NCBI GenBank assembly: GCA_900553815.1
Contig: USEY01000055.1
Span: forward strand, 1-24,939
Direction: 5' to 3'
Length of the DNA stretch: 24,939 nucleotides
Origin: an uncultured Bacteroides sp.
Lineage (GTDB): Bacteria > Bacteroidota > Bacteroidia > Bacteroidales > Bacteroidaceae
Below, piece after piece: positions 16,854-24,939 of this stretch. The position numbers and the translations under genes are program-made. The notes under the pieces were generated by a model. It saw nothing but the letters and a program-made list of their open reading frames with translations. It was not told where the DNA came from and ran no database searches. How positions within the stretch are numbered: position 1 is the stretch's first letter; each line of letters begins with the position of its first letter.

Positions 16854-19800
16854 ATGGCATTACGAAAAACACGTATCATATTGGCACTATATATGATACT
16901 ATTAGTCAGTGTAAATGCAATGGCCTCCACCTGGCAGGCTGTGCAGCAAATCAAAGGAAAGGTTGTGGACAAGACCGGTGAGAGTATCATCGGAGCGAAT
17001 GTACTTATCAAAGGTACAACTATCGGTACCATCACCGACATTGACGGTAAATTCCAATTAGACGTAAATATCGGCTCTACATTAGTAGTAACCTTTCTTG
17101 GCTATGTTCCTCAGGAAATCAAAATTGAAAATAGCCAACCTCTAAATGTTGTACTGACAGAAAATGCAGAAGTATTGGATGAAGTGGTAGTGGTAGGTTA
17201 CGGTACTCAGAAAAAAATCTCGTCCATCGGTGCACAATCCAACATCAAGTTGGTATCCGAATTAAAGCAACCCGTTGCACACCTCTCCAGTTCGCTGGCT
17301 GGACGCATCACTGGTCTAACAGGAAAACAAGGTAATGGTGCCCCAGGTTCAAACAATTCACAAATTTGGATTCGCGGTATTGCAACCTTAGGCGGAACAG
17401 ACCCCTTGGTTCTAGTTGACGGTGTAGAAAGAAGTATGGATGAATTAAATCCGGAAGACATAGAGTCGGTCAGTATCATGAAAGATGCGTCCGCCACTGC
17501 CGTCTTCGGTGTACGTGGTGCCAATGGTGTCATTATCATCAATACCAAGAAGGGTTCTATCGGAAAACCAAAAATCCGTGTTGAATACAACTTCGGTGTA
17601 ACAGATTTTACCAAAGTACCCGAACTAGCAGACGGTATCACCTACATGACCGCTGCCAATGAAGCTTATACCACACGAGGCAAGGATGCTGTTTATGACA
17701 ATACATACGTAACCAAAACCATCAGTGGTGAAGACCCTTATCTGTATCCTAATGTCAACTGGTTTGATGAACTATTTACCAAAATGGGAACTACCCAAAA
17801 TGCTTCAATCAGCGTAAACGGAGGTACAGAAAACGTACAGTATTATGTATCTGCTTCAATGTATAACGAAACAGGACAGCTCACGACTGATGATTCACAG
17901 ACATTCGATTCAAGCCTGCGATACAAACGATTTAATGTTAACTCTAACGTAAACATGAAGATTACAAAAACTACCGACTTGAAAGTCAATGTAAAAGTCA
18001 TGGTCGGTGATTCGAACAAACCTAAAAATGGTGCTTCTGCTCCTTTCAGTGATGCCATGAACATGCCTCCTATACAAATGCCTGTACGTTATCCTGGCGG
18101 AGAGATTCCCTGGATTTCTACAGGAGGTGGTCTGATGAATCCTTGGGCCGAACTAACCCAGACAGGATTTGCCAGCGATGTACAAAGCAAAGTCATGGCC
18201 GATATGACCATTAACCAAAAGCTTGACTTCCTTTTGAAAGGATTAAACCTTAGAGCTTTATTTGCCTACGACACATACAATCGGTCATGGTTAAATAGAG
18301 AAAAAGGATATGACACTTATTGGGCAGAAGGCCGAGATGAAAATGGTGAACTAATTCTGACACAAACCAATACAAGTGGTAGTACCAGTCCTTATCCGAC
18401 TACGAGCGGTGGCTCAACAGCTAACGAACGCAAGTATTACTTTGAAGCAGCCCTTAACTATGACCGAACTTTCAATTCAGCACATCATGTTACCGGTATG
18501 ATGATGTTCAACCTCAGCGATAGAGTCAATCTACTGGCTGGCGACCTCGTTTCCTCATTACCCTATCGTTCCATGGGAGTAGCTGGACGCTTTACATACG
18601 GCTACAACGATCGTTACATGGCTGAATTCAACTTTGGTTACAATGGTTCTGAAAACTTCAATCCCGACAAACGCTTTGGTTTCTTCCCCTCTGTCGGTGC
18701 TGCATGGGTAGTATCCAATGAAAAATGGTTTGAACCATTACATAGTGTTGTTTCATTGTTCAAACTGCGCACTTCTTACGGTTTGGTAGGTAATGACCAG
18801 TTTGGAGGTACACGTTTCATGTTCCTTTCTGAAATGGATGGTGGTGCTGGTGGCTACAAATTTGGTGTTCCAGGTTCCTACTACAATGTCGAAAGCGGGT
18901 ATCAAGTCTCCAAATACGGTGCAGACGTAACGTGGGAAACTGCTAAGAAATTCAACTTCGGTATTGACCTGAATCTGTTCAACGATATGATTGCACTGAA
19001 CATTGATGTATTCAAGGAGCGTAGAGAAGACATATTCCTGAACCGTGGTTCCATTCCTTTAACTATGGGTCTGACCGGAAACATTGTCGGCAACCTAGGT
19101 ATTGTTGAAAATCATGGATTTGAAGTCAATACAGATATCAATAAGCAATTTGGTAAATGGAATATAGGTTTGAAAGGAACATTCAGTTACAACAAAAATA
19201 AAATCATAGAAAACGATTCTCCTGCAAAACCTTACCCATGGATGGAATCTCGTGGCACCATCATCGGACAACAATATGGTTTCATCTGTGACGGTTTCTA
19301 TACACAGGAAGATATCGACAATCCTGATGTGGCAAAAACTGCTGAACCAGTATTGGCCGGCGACTTGAAATACCGCGACCTGAATGGTGATAAAATCATT
19401 GACGACTACGACAAGACCTATATCGGACAAGGAACCGTTCCCAGATTCACATACGGTTTCGGAACCACCATTGAATACAAAGGCTTCAGTATGGGAGCTT
19501 TCTTCCAAGGTGTAGGCCAAAACGATATATATGTAAATGGTGCCTTTACTCCCTTCAAGAACGGTATCGCCAAGGGTAATCTTCTTGCTAATATTACCGA
19601 CCGTTGGACGGAAGAGAATCCCCGACAAGATGCTTTCTATCCACGTCTGAACTATGCATCGGACAACAATAAGAACTATGCTACCAGTACACACTGGATT
19701 AAGAATGGAGCTTATCTGAGATTAAAGACACTTGACTTCGGGTATACGATTCCAGCAAACATAACCCGAAAGATGGGATTATCAAACCTTAGAGTTTATG

Positions 19801-19925
19801 CATTATTGTCCAATATATTAACATTCTCATCCTTTGATTTATGGGATCCGGAATTAGGCAATGGATCAGGAACCACCTATCCTAACATTGCCACCTATAG
19901 TCTAGGGTTAAGTTTTCAATTCTAA
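16854..19925 (+). CDS. SusC-type TonB-dependent outer-membrane transporter
   Basis: 1023 aa. A signal peptide (to ~25) is followed by a carboxypeptidase-D-like regulatory domain, IKGKVVDKTGESIIGANV (33-50) to about 105, and the Bacteroidetes TonB-box region DEVVVVGYGTQKK (109-121). The plug follows (about 125-240, with GVRGANGVIIINTKKG) and then a 22-stranded barrel ending in the C-terminal LSFQF with terminal Phe. There is no STN domain, so no anti-sigma signalling by this protein. It imports oligosaccharides together with the SusD lid encoded 25 nt downstream, powered by TonB-ExbBD. It lies after five enzyme genes rather than at the head of the operon, which is less common in PULs. Base composition is A+T-richer than the GH76-GH125 pair. 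Confidence 0.96.
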   Translation: MALRKTRIILALYMILLVSVNAMASTWQAVQQIKGKVVDKTGESIIGANVLIKGTTIGTITDIDGKFQLDVNIGSTLVVTFLGYVPQEIKIENSQPLNVVLTENAEVLDEVVVVGYGTQKKISSIGAQSNIKLVSELKQPVAHLSSSLAGRITGLTGKQGNGAPGSNNSQIWIRGIATLGGTDPLVLVDGVERSMDELNPEDIESVSIMKDASATAVFGVRGANGVIIINTKKGSIGKPKIRVEYNFGVTDFTKVPELADGITYMTAANEAYTTRGKDAVYDNTYVTKTISGEDPYLYPNVNWFDELFTKMGTTQNASISVNGGTENVQYYVSASMYNETGQLTTDDSQTFDSSLRYKRFNVNSNVNMKITKTTDLKVNVKVMVGDSNKPKNGASAPFSDAMNMPPIQMPVRYPGGEIPWISTGGGLMNPWAELTQTGFASDVQSKVMADMTINQKLDFLLKGLNLRALFAYDTYNRSWLNREKGYDTYWAEGRDENGELILTQTNTSGSTSPYPTTSGGSTANERKYYFEAALNYDRTFNSAHHVTGMMMFNLSDRVNLLAGDLVSSLPYRSMGVAGRFTYGYNDRYMAEFNFGYNGSENFNPDKRFGFFPSVGAAWVVSNEKWFEPLHSVVSLFKLRTSYGLVGNDQFGGTRFMFLSEMDGGAGGYKFGVPGSYYNVESGYQVSKYGADVTWETAKKFNFGIDLNLFNDMIALNIDVFKERREDIFLNRGSIPLTMGLTGNIVGNLGIVENHGFEVNTDINKQFGKWNIGLKGTFSYNKNKIIENDSPAKPYPWMESRGTIIGQQYGFICDGFYTQEDIDNPDVAKTAEPVLAGDLKYRDLNGDKIIDDYDKTYIGQGTVPRFTYGFGTTIEYKGFSMGAFFQGVGQNDIYVNGAFTPFKNGIAKGNLLANITDRWTEENPRQDAFYPRLNYASDNNKNYATSTHWIKNGAYLRLKTLDFGYTIPANITRKMGLSNLRVYALLSNILTFSSFDLWDPELGNGSGTTYPNIATYSLGLSFQF

Positions 19926-19950
19926 TCATTCTATTTAATACCAAAAAAAT

Positions 19951-21813
19951 ATGAGAAATATAAACAAATTCATAGCATCAATCATCATAGGCTGCACATC
20001 TTTAACCTCATGCAATTACTTAGACCAAGTACCTGACGATGTAGTAAGTCTTGATGCCGTATTCTCTACACAAAGAGACGTAGAACGATTCTTAAATACC
20101 ACTTACAATCCTATACCCACCGAACTGAATCCTAAAAGTGGTGGAGGCCCCATCTGTGATGAATTGGATTTCCCTTGGCCAGAATACGATGAGAACTACA
20201 TTAATCAAGGATCTATGACCCCATCCAAAGGTTATCGCCAATCTTGGGGCGGATTTTATAAAGCTATCCGCCAGGCATCTATCTTCATTTCCCATGTAGA
20301 TAATTGTCCGGATCCAAATCTTACAGCCGAAATGAGACGCCAGTATAAGGCCGAAGCCCGTTTCCTACGTGCTTTCTACTATTTCAACTTATTCAGATGG
20401 TATGGACCACTGGTCATTCTGCCCGAAACAGAGTTAGATCCCGATGCAGATCTTTCCACAATCAGTATTCCACGCAGCACAATTGAAGAAACAGTACAGT
20501 ACATCTATGACGAACTAGAAAGAGCCTGCAACGAAGGTTTGCTCAGATGGTATAACTCACCAGTAGAATACGGACGTGCTACTCAGGCTGCCGCAAGGGC
20601 ATTACAATCCAGACTCCTACTTTATGCTGCCAGCCCTCTCTACAACGGAAATACAGACTATGAAAAGTTTGCTTATTTCAAAGCCAAAGACGGTTCTCCC
20701 ATGTTCAATCCTACTTATTCAAACGAAAAGTGGGTACAGGCACGTAACGCCGCCAAAAGATTCATTGATGAATTCAATGGCCAATTCAGCCTTTACAAAA
20801 ATCCAGATAATCCAGACAATGACCCAATGAAAGATTATCAGTATCTATTCTTAGAACCCGATTGGAGCAAAAACAAAGAAATCATCTTTGCACGCAACAA
20901 CTGCAGCTATTGGGACCTAGAAGCCAACGCACCCCGTTTCGTTAACGGATGGGCAGGATATGCCATTACACAGAATGTAGTAGACGACTACTACACTGAA
21001 AAAGGGCTCCCCATCAAAGAAACAAGTTGGTCAGAGAAAGATCCCGACTATCCTGCCAATGATGAAGGATATAACCCCTGTCCGGAGCCTACAAGATATG
21101 CGTTGGAAGGTACCGACCTTATGTATGCTAACCGCGAACCACGTTTCTATGCTACCGTATGCTACGACAACAGCCGATGGATTGCTCCTTCTTCCACTGC
21201 TGAAGAAAAACGCCCCATCTGTGAATTCTACAAAGGCGGAAACACGGGCGTAAGTACCTCAAGAAACAAATCAACTACTGGATACATTCTGCGTAAATAT
21301 TCCAACCCAAACGTAAACTGGAAGAATAGTCAAAAAGTCGACAACCGTTATATGGCAATCATGCGTCTAAGCGAAATATACCTAAACTACGCTGAGGCCG
21401 AAAATCAGTGTGACGATCGTAACATCGAAACAGTGCTTCACTATGTCAACCTTGTTAGGGAACGTGCAGGCCTACCCGGATGGTCCGTAGGCAACGAGCC
21501 CGGATACAACAAATTAAAAGCTACTGATAAGGAAACCATTGCCCAAATGATACAACGCGAAAGAAGAATCGAACTGGCATTCGAAAACCACCGCTTCTTC
21601 GATATAAGACGCTGGAAAATTTACCAGGAAACAGACAAGAACGGCATTTGGGGCATGGACATCAACCAAGAAGAGCGTCCAAACTTCTATAAGAGAGTGC
21701 AAACCGAAACACGCCCCAGTGAATTCAAATATTACCTGTGGCCTATTCCGCAAGATGAACTGTACAAGAACAAAAGTCTAATACAAAATCCGGAATGGGA
21801 AGCAGAGCAATAA
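19951..21813 (+). CDS. SusD/RagB-family glycan-binding lipoprotein
   Basis: 620 aa. SPII signal with lipobox LTSC (Cys21) and mature start CNYLDQVPDD, typical of SusD. SusD features: an N-terminal segment with a TPR-like helical core (ADMRRQYKAEARFLRAFYYF-type motif around 125-150, read here as RRQYKAEARFLRAFYYFNLF), AARALQSRLLLYAASPLYN, MRLSEIYLNYAEAENQ, and the C-terminal RERRIELAFENHRFFDIRRW and YYLWPIPQDEL. SusD proteins sit on the cell surface as a hinged lid over the SusC barrel and bind the glycan. It partners the SusC gene just upstream. A terminator-like hairpin follows 80 nt after its stop. Confidence 0.96.
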   Translation: MRNINKFIASIIIGCTSLTSCNYLDQVPDDVVSLDAVFSTQRDVERFLNTTYNPIPTELNPKSGGGPICDELDFPWPEYDENYINQGSMTPSKGYRQSWGGFYKAIRQASIFISHVDNCPDPNLTAEMRRQYKAEARFLRAFYYFNLFRWYGPLVILPETELDPDADLSTISIPRSTIEETVQYIYDELERACNEGLLRWYNSPVEYGRATQAAARALQSRLLLYAASPLYNGNTDYEKFAYFKAKDGSPMFNPTYSNEKWVQARNAAKRFIDEFNGQFSLYKNPDNPDNDPMKDYQYLFLEPDWSKNKEIIFARNNCSYWDLEANAPRFVNGWAGYAITQNVVDDYYTEKGLPIKETSWSEKDPDYPANDEGYNPCPEPTRYALEGTDLMYANREPRFYATVCYDNSRWIAPSSTAEEKRPICEFYKGGNTGVSTSRNKSTTGYILRKYSNPNVNWKNSQKVDNRYMAIMRLSEIYLNYAEAENQCDDRNIETVLHYVNLVRERAGLPGWSVGNEPGYNKLKATDKETIAQMIQRERRIELAFENHRFFDIRRWKIYQETDKNGIWGMDINQEERPNFYKRVQTETRPSEFKYYLWPIPQDELYKNKSLIQNPEWEAEQ

Positions 21814-21893
21814 ATCAAACAAAAATATAGACAAGTTACACAATTATGAATAGAAGAATCTATATTTTCTAAAAATATAATAATCAGTTCTAT

Positions 21894-21955
21894 AAAACGC
21901 GGATAAAACGGATAAAAACTATTAAATAGATTCCGTAATATCCGCGTTTTGTTTT
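21894..21955 (+). terminator. Nested-hairpin terminator/attenuator between SusD and the GH76 fusion gene
   Basis: Outer arms AAAACGCGGATA (21894-21905) and TATCCGCGTTTT (21939-21950) are perfect reverse complements (12 bp). An inner ACGGA/TCCGT pair (21908-21912/21932-21936) extends the stem. GTTTTCTC follows. Placed after susCD and 30 nt before the last PUL gene, it could lower expression of that gene relative to SusCD or stabilise the susCD mRNA. Confidence 0.8.
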
Positions 21956-21979
21956 CTCTAACCATTTTTCCTATTTACA

Positions 21980-23533
21980 ATGAAACATAGTAACATATTA
22001 TCCTTACTAATTTTGCTTTTATGCAATCTATCATGCAGTAATGATACAACAAACAATCCCGGAAATACAATCAAAAAGTTTAATATTATTACTCCTGATA
22101 TGGAGATTGTCCTGTCAAGCACTAATCCCGAGCCGATTATACTATCATGGGAACGTACATCCAGTACAAACAATGCAAGTATATTCTATAAAATATTGTT
22201 TTCCAGTAAAGAAAAGGATTTCAGCAACCCTCTCTGTGCCATTGAATCCGATAAAAACGGTTATGATACATCCATCGCACTTCAACAGACCGAAATTGAT
22301 AACATAGCCGGTCAGGCAGGCATAGAACCTGGTGAAACGGGAGACATCTACTGGACAGTCGAAGCCGAATCAGGACTGGACAAATACATCAATCCTGATG
22401 CCAGAACCATTACCGTTACCCGAATCAATGCCGAGAACTCCAATCCTGAAGTAAAATACTGGTCAGAAGCGGCCGACAGCCTGAACGAGGTGCTTGTGGA
22501 AGAGTTTCTGAACAAAAATACAGGAACCTTCTGGGGAAGCGCCCACAACGCGCTAGACAATTCCGATGTTCTCTACTGGCAACAGGCACACTACATCAAC
22601 GTCTTGATTTATGCCTACGAAAGGATTCATCAATCAGCCGATAGCCAATACCGGGAATTGGCACAGGAATACAAGAGATATTTTCAGCTGTGGTTTGAAA
22701 ACCATGCCAATAACTGGCACAATCCAGACGGTTTCTACAACGGTTATACCGATGACATGTGCTGGATGGTACTGACCCTGATACACATGACAGAAGCCAC
22801 AGGAGACAAAAGTTACTACCAGGAAGCCAAACGGCTTTACGATGAAGACATCATCACCCGCGCCGATGATGACGGGAAAGGCTGGGCACTGCCATGGACA
22901 GACAAAGATTCAAAACGTATTGCATGTACCAACAATCCGGCTTGCATCGGCGCCTGTCTACTCTACGAAAAGACCCAAGACCCCAAATACCTGGATGATG
23001 CCAAGAAACTGTACGACTACATTGTGAAAAACATTATGACTGAAGACGGGAAACTGGAAAAAGTTCCACTCTCCTACACGCAAGGAACCTTCATTGAAGC
23101 TGCCCGCCGACTCTATCACCTTACTGGGGAAACAAGATACATGGAAAAAGCAGAGTACGTCATGAAACAGACTCTTGAAGCCGGCTGGTGTACCAAAAAC
23201 GGTCTTCTAAGAAATGAAGGAACCTCTTCCGACCAAAGTGTCTTTAAAGCTATTTTTGTACCCTATGCCGTCAATTTTGTATTGGACTCCGCTGTCGGCC
23301 GCTCCATCCGCACCACTGCCAAAGAGTTCTTGCTTTACAACGCCGAAACCCTATGGAAATCCAACCTGGACCGTAACAAATGGCCCAAGATGTATTGCAG
23401 CTTCTGGTGGGGCGAAACTTGGTCAGACGCCAACGAAGAACAGTACAAGGGCTCCACTGGTGCCCATACCAGCGGATGTTCCTTGATAGAAAACGTGGCA
23501 AGAATGGTAAAAGAATACAATCTTATTAACTAA
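21980..23533 (+). CDS. Lipoprotein: SusE-like N-terminal domain fused to GH76 alpha-1,6-mannanase
   Basis: 517 aa. SPII signal with lipobox NLSC (Cys19), followed by a polar linker (SNDTTNNPGN) compatible with surface export. Residues ~33-148 read like the N-terminal immunoglobulin-like domain of SusE proteins: FNIITPDMEIVLSS, PIILSWER, YKILFSSKEKDF and IYWTVEAESG. Residues ~158-517 are a complete GH76 domain with the catalytic pair Asp258-Asp259 in GFYNGYTDDMCW, CTNNPACIGACLLYEKTQ, and FWWGETWSDA and HTSGCSLIENVARMV near the end. The position after SusCD is where a SusE/SusF-type surface glycan-binding protein is usual, so this gene may combine binding and endo-cleavage at the cell surface. 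It is 166 nt from SusD, separated by a hairpin. The GH76 call is firm; the SusE-domain call is moderate. Confidence 0.88.
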   Translation: MKHSNILSLLILLLCNLSCSNDTTNNPGNTIKKFNIITPDMEIVLSSTNPEPIILSWERTSSTNNASIFYKILFSSKEKDFSNPLCAIESDKNGYDTSIALQQTEIDNIAGQAGIEPGETGDIYWTVEAESGLDKYINPDARTITVTRINAENSNPEVKYWSEAADSLNEVLVEEFLNKNTGTFWGSAHNALDNSDVLYWQQAHYINVLIYAYERIHQSADSQYRELAQEYKRYFQLWFENHANNWHNPDGFYNGYTDDMCWMVLTLIHMTEATGDKSYYQEAKRLYDEDIITRADDDGKGWALPWTDKDSKRIACTNNPACIGACLLYEKTQDPKYLDDAKKLYDYIVKNIMTEDGKLEKVPLSYTQGTFIEAARRLYHLTGETRYMEKAEYVMKQTLEAGWCTKNGLLRNEGTSSDQSVFKAIFVPYAVNFVLDSAVGRSIRTTAKEFLLYNAETLWKSNLDRNKWPKMYCSFWWGETWSDANEEQYKGSTGAHTSGCSLIENVARMVKEYNLIN

Positions 23534-23563
23534 AAATTGTCATTTTGAACTCTTCTTCATTCG

Positions 23564-23609
23564 GTAGCAAGCTTATAATAAATTCTTATTGTAGGCTTGT
23601 TACTTTTTT
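23564..23609 (+). terminator. Intrinsic terminator at the end of the PUL
   Basis: Arms GTAGCAAGC (23564-23572) and GCTTGTTAC (23595-23603) pair with one G-U. Inside, TATAATAA (23574-23581) pairs with TTATTGTA (23586-23593), also with one G-U. A run of six T (23604-23609) follows. It begins 30 nt after the fusion gene stop and points in the PUL direction; the minus strand lacks an adjacent T-run for the convergent gene. Confidence 0.85.
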
Positions 23610-23623
23610 ATAGATGCCCTGTT

Positions 23624-24939
23624 TTATTCTCTCCCTCTCACCCAGTACCCATTCCCATACCTCGTATGCACCCTTCTGCCCGTCTGTGCCAACAATCGGC
23701 TGAAGGCCATACACGAGTAGCCTGCCATGGCTGCCCGATTCCTCTGCTTCAAAGTAGCATAGATGTCGGAGGCAGACATCAGGCGTGCACCCTGTTCATC
23801 GGCCCCAGCAAAGCGGAAGCAAGATTCCAAGACTTCTTCGGCAGGGATGGTACGGTAGAAAGCACGGTTATGCTGCTGTATTTCGGCTTCTTCCTGCTTG
23901 TTGAACCAGCAACGTTCACCGTTCTTTAATTCTTCCTTCAGCTGGGCATACAGCTGTGCATGTTCAATGGGCGTAGTGCAGTCAATTTGTTTTTCCACTT
24001 CAATACAGATAAACCGTCGACTGCCCGAGGCGTCCACCAACAGGTCTTTCCGGTTCGCCGTACCGATAAACGAAGCAATGCGCGGCAACGGCTCCGTACT
24101 CCGCTTATAAGCACGACGGATGTGCAAACTCTCCATCTGCATCAGGTTCTTAAGCAACGGCATACGGGTGGCAGACAGGCGGTCAAACTCATCCAGGTTG
24201 ATGAGGCCATACGACGCCAGCTTGTTTTCTGCCGATGCAATATTGGTCAGGTCGAAGCTTTCGGTGAAATATTGCCGCAGTTCCTTGGGCAGTAACATAC
24301 GGCAGAAAGTAGACTTGCCCATGCCCTGCACAGTGCTGACCAGCAGGGGAGCAACGCTGTTGGCACGTTGCCCTTGTTCGCTGTTATTCATCCACTGAGC
24401 CGTGACACCCAGCATCCAGCGGTGGAAGGAGCGTACCCACAGGTCGTTGTCAGATACACGCCTTGCCAGTTCCTTTACACGGTCTTTCCCATCCCAGCGA
24501 GGTAGATGTTCGAAGTAATCAGTAAACGGATGGTAAGCCGGGGCATGTTCCGAATCTATGTAGCGCTTGATGTCCACATCCCAACAGTCTACGCCTTCCT
24601 CCATGGCGGCCAGCGATATGGTGTGCAACAGGCGGTCGTCCACAGGACGATAGGTCCGGTGATGGGTATCTTCATCAGGCTCTTCCGTATTGAGCACAGC
24701 ACATTCTGCCCGGTCAGTCAACCGGTTGTAGCGGAAGGCATAGTGCAGTTGCAGGAAGTTGAGCAGGCGACGCATGGTCAATTGCTGGCGGATAGGTTTA
24801 ACTGTTTCTTTCACAGCAACCTCTTCTTTCACAACAGGTTCTGTCTTTGCCTTTTCTTCTTTTTCCTGCGTCTCCGCCCATTCCACGACCTCGCTCTTGC
24901 CGTTCAGCCAGAACTGGAATTCCTTGTTCTTCTTTATAC
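23624..24939 (-). CDS. VirE/VapE-family P-loop protein, 5' end outside the window
   Basis: The C-terminal part of a larger gene: the frame stays open to the window edge, reading KNKEFQFWLNGKSEVVEWAE before the GTG at 24884-24886, so that GTG is not taken as the start. After a charged Lys/Glu linker comes a VirE/VapE (PF05272-like) domain: PFTDYFEHLPRWDGKDRV, Walker A VQGMGKSTF, Walker B GLINLDEFD, and the arginine-rich IASFIGTANRKDLLVDASGSRRF sensor region (its two halves flank TANRKDL). The last ~90 residues (SASDIYATLKQR to NGYWVRG) resemble the DUF3874-type tail common in Bacteroidales members. Relatives often carry an N-terminal primase-like or BT4734-like domain, which would be off-window. 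The family occurs in mobile elements and phage-derived loci; the cellular role is poorly known. It is convergent with the PUL. Confidence 0.88.
   Translation of the reverse strand, partial: IKKNKEFQFWLNGKSEVVEWAETQEKEEKAKTEPVVKEEVAVKETVKPIRQQLTMRRLLNFLQLHYAFRYNRLTDRAECAVLNTEEPDEDTHHRTYRPVDDRLLHTISLAAMEEGVDCWDVDIKRYIDSEHAPAYHPFTDYFEHLPRWDGKDRVKELARRVSDNDLWVRSFHRWMLGVTAQWMNNSEQGQRANSVAPLLVSTVQGMGKSTFCRMLLPKELRQYFTESFDLTNIASAENKLASYGLINLDEFDRLSATRMPLLKNLMQMESLHIRRAYKRSTEPLPRIASFIGTANRKDLLVDASGSRRFICIEVEKQIDCTTPIEHAQLYAQLKEELKNGERCWFNKQEEAEIQQHNRAFYRTIPAEEVLESCFRFAGADEQGARLMSASDIYATLKQRNRAAMAGYSCMAFSRLLAQTGRRVHTRYGNGYWVRGRE

Noticed and set aside
24884..24886. GTG as the start codon of the minus-strand VirE-family gene
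   Set aside because: The frame continues open and protein-like to the window edge, so the true start is outside.

Overview
The window looks like chromosomal DNA from a gut-type Bacteroidales bacterium (Bacteroides/Phocaeicola or a close relative). The evidence is a SusC/SusD pair, several SPII lipoproteins, promoters matching the Bacteroides consensus (TTTG, 19-21 nt, TAnnTTTG), no strong Shine-Dalgarno sequences, and a VirE/VapE-type ATPase of the kind common in this order. Genus is inferred from gene content and style, not from a marker gene.

Left region (1-6247, mostly housekeeping): the ribosome-associated ATPase YchF with its own promoter; a 39-nt perfect palindrome; a RhuM-family gene broken by an internal deletion; a ketopantoate reductase; prolipoprotein diacylglyceryl transferase (Lgt) with a consensus promoter and a strong terminator; and a secreted GH3 glycosidase as its own unit.

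Spacer (6248-6800): a five-unit array of 22-bp repeats with palindromic cores, then an intrinsic terminator, then the control region of the next locus.

Centre (6801-23533): a polysaccharide utilisation locus (PUL) of nine same-strand genes: GH76 lipoprotein, GH125, GH2, GH105, GH67, an unassigned 637-aa secreted protein, SusC, SusD, and a lipoprotein that joins a SusE-like N-terminal domain to a second GH76 domain. GH76 plus GH125 points to an alpha-1,6-mannan backbone; GH67 plus GH105 (and perhaps the unassigned protein as a lyase) points to uronic acid decoration. My model is a PUL for an acidic, uronic-acid-bearing alpha-mannan: the SusE-GH76 fusion cuts at the surface, SusCD imports, and periplasmic GH67, GH105, GH2 and the unassigned protein strip side chains so that GH76 and GH125 can finish the backbone. 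The substrate is inferred, not shown. No HTCS, SusR or ECF-sigma/anti-sigma regulator lies in the window. Two candidate transcription starts (before GH76 and before GH105) share an upstream sequence motif, and a hairpin terminator lies between SusD and the fusion gene.

Right edge (23624-24939, minus strand): the C-terminal part of a VirE/VapE-family P-loop protein, convergent with the PUL and cut by the window end. No tRNA, rRNA, CRISPR array or intact insertion sequence was seen.
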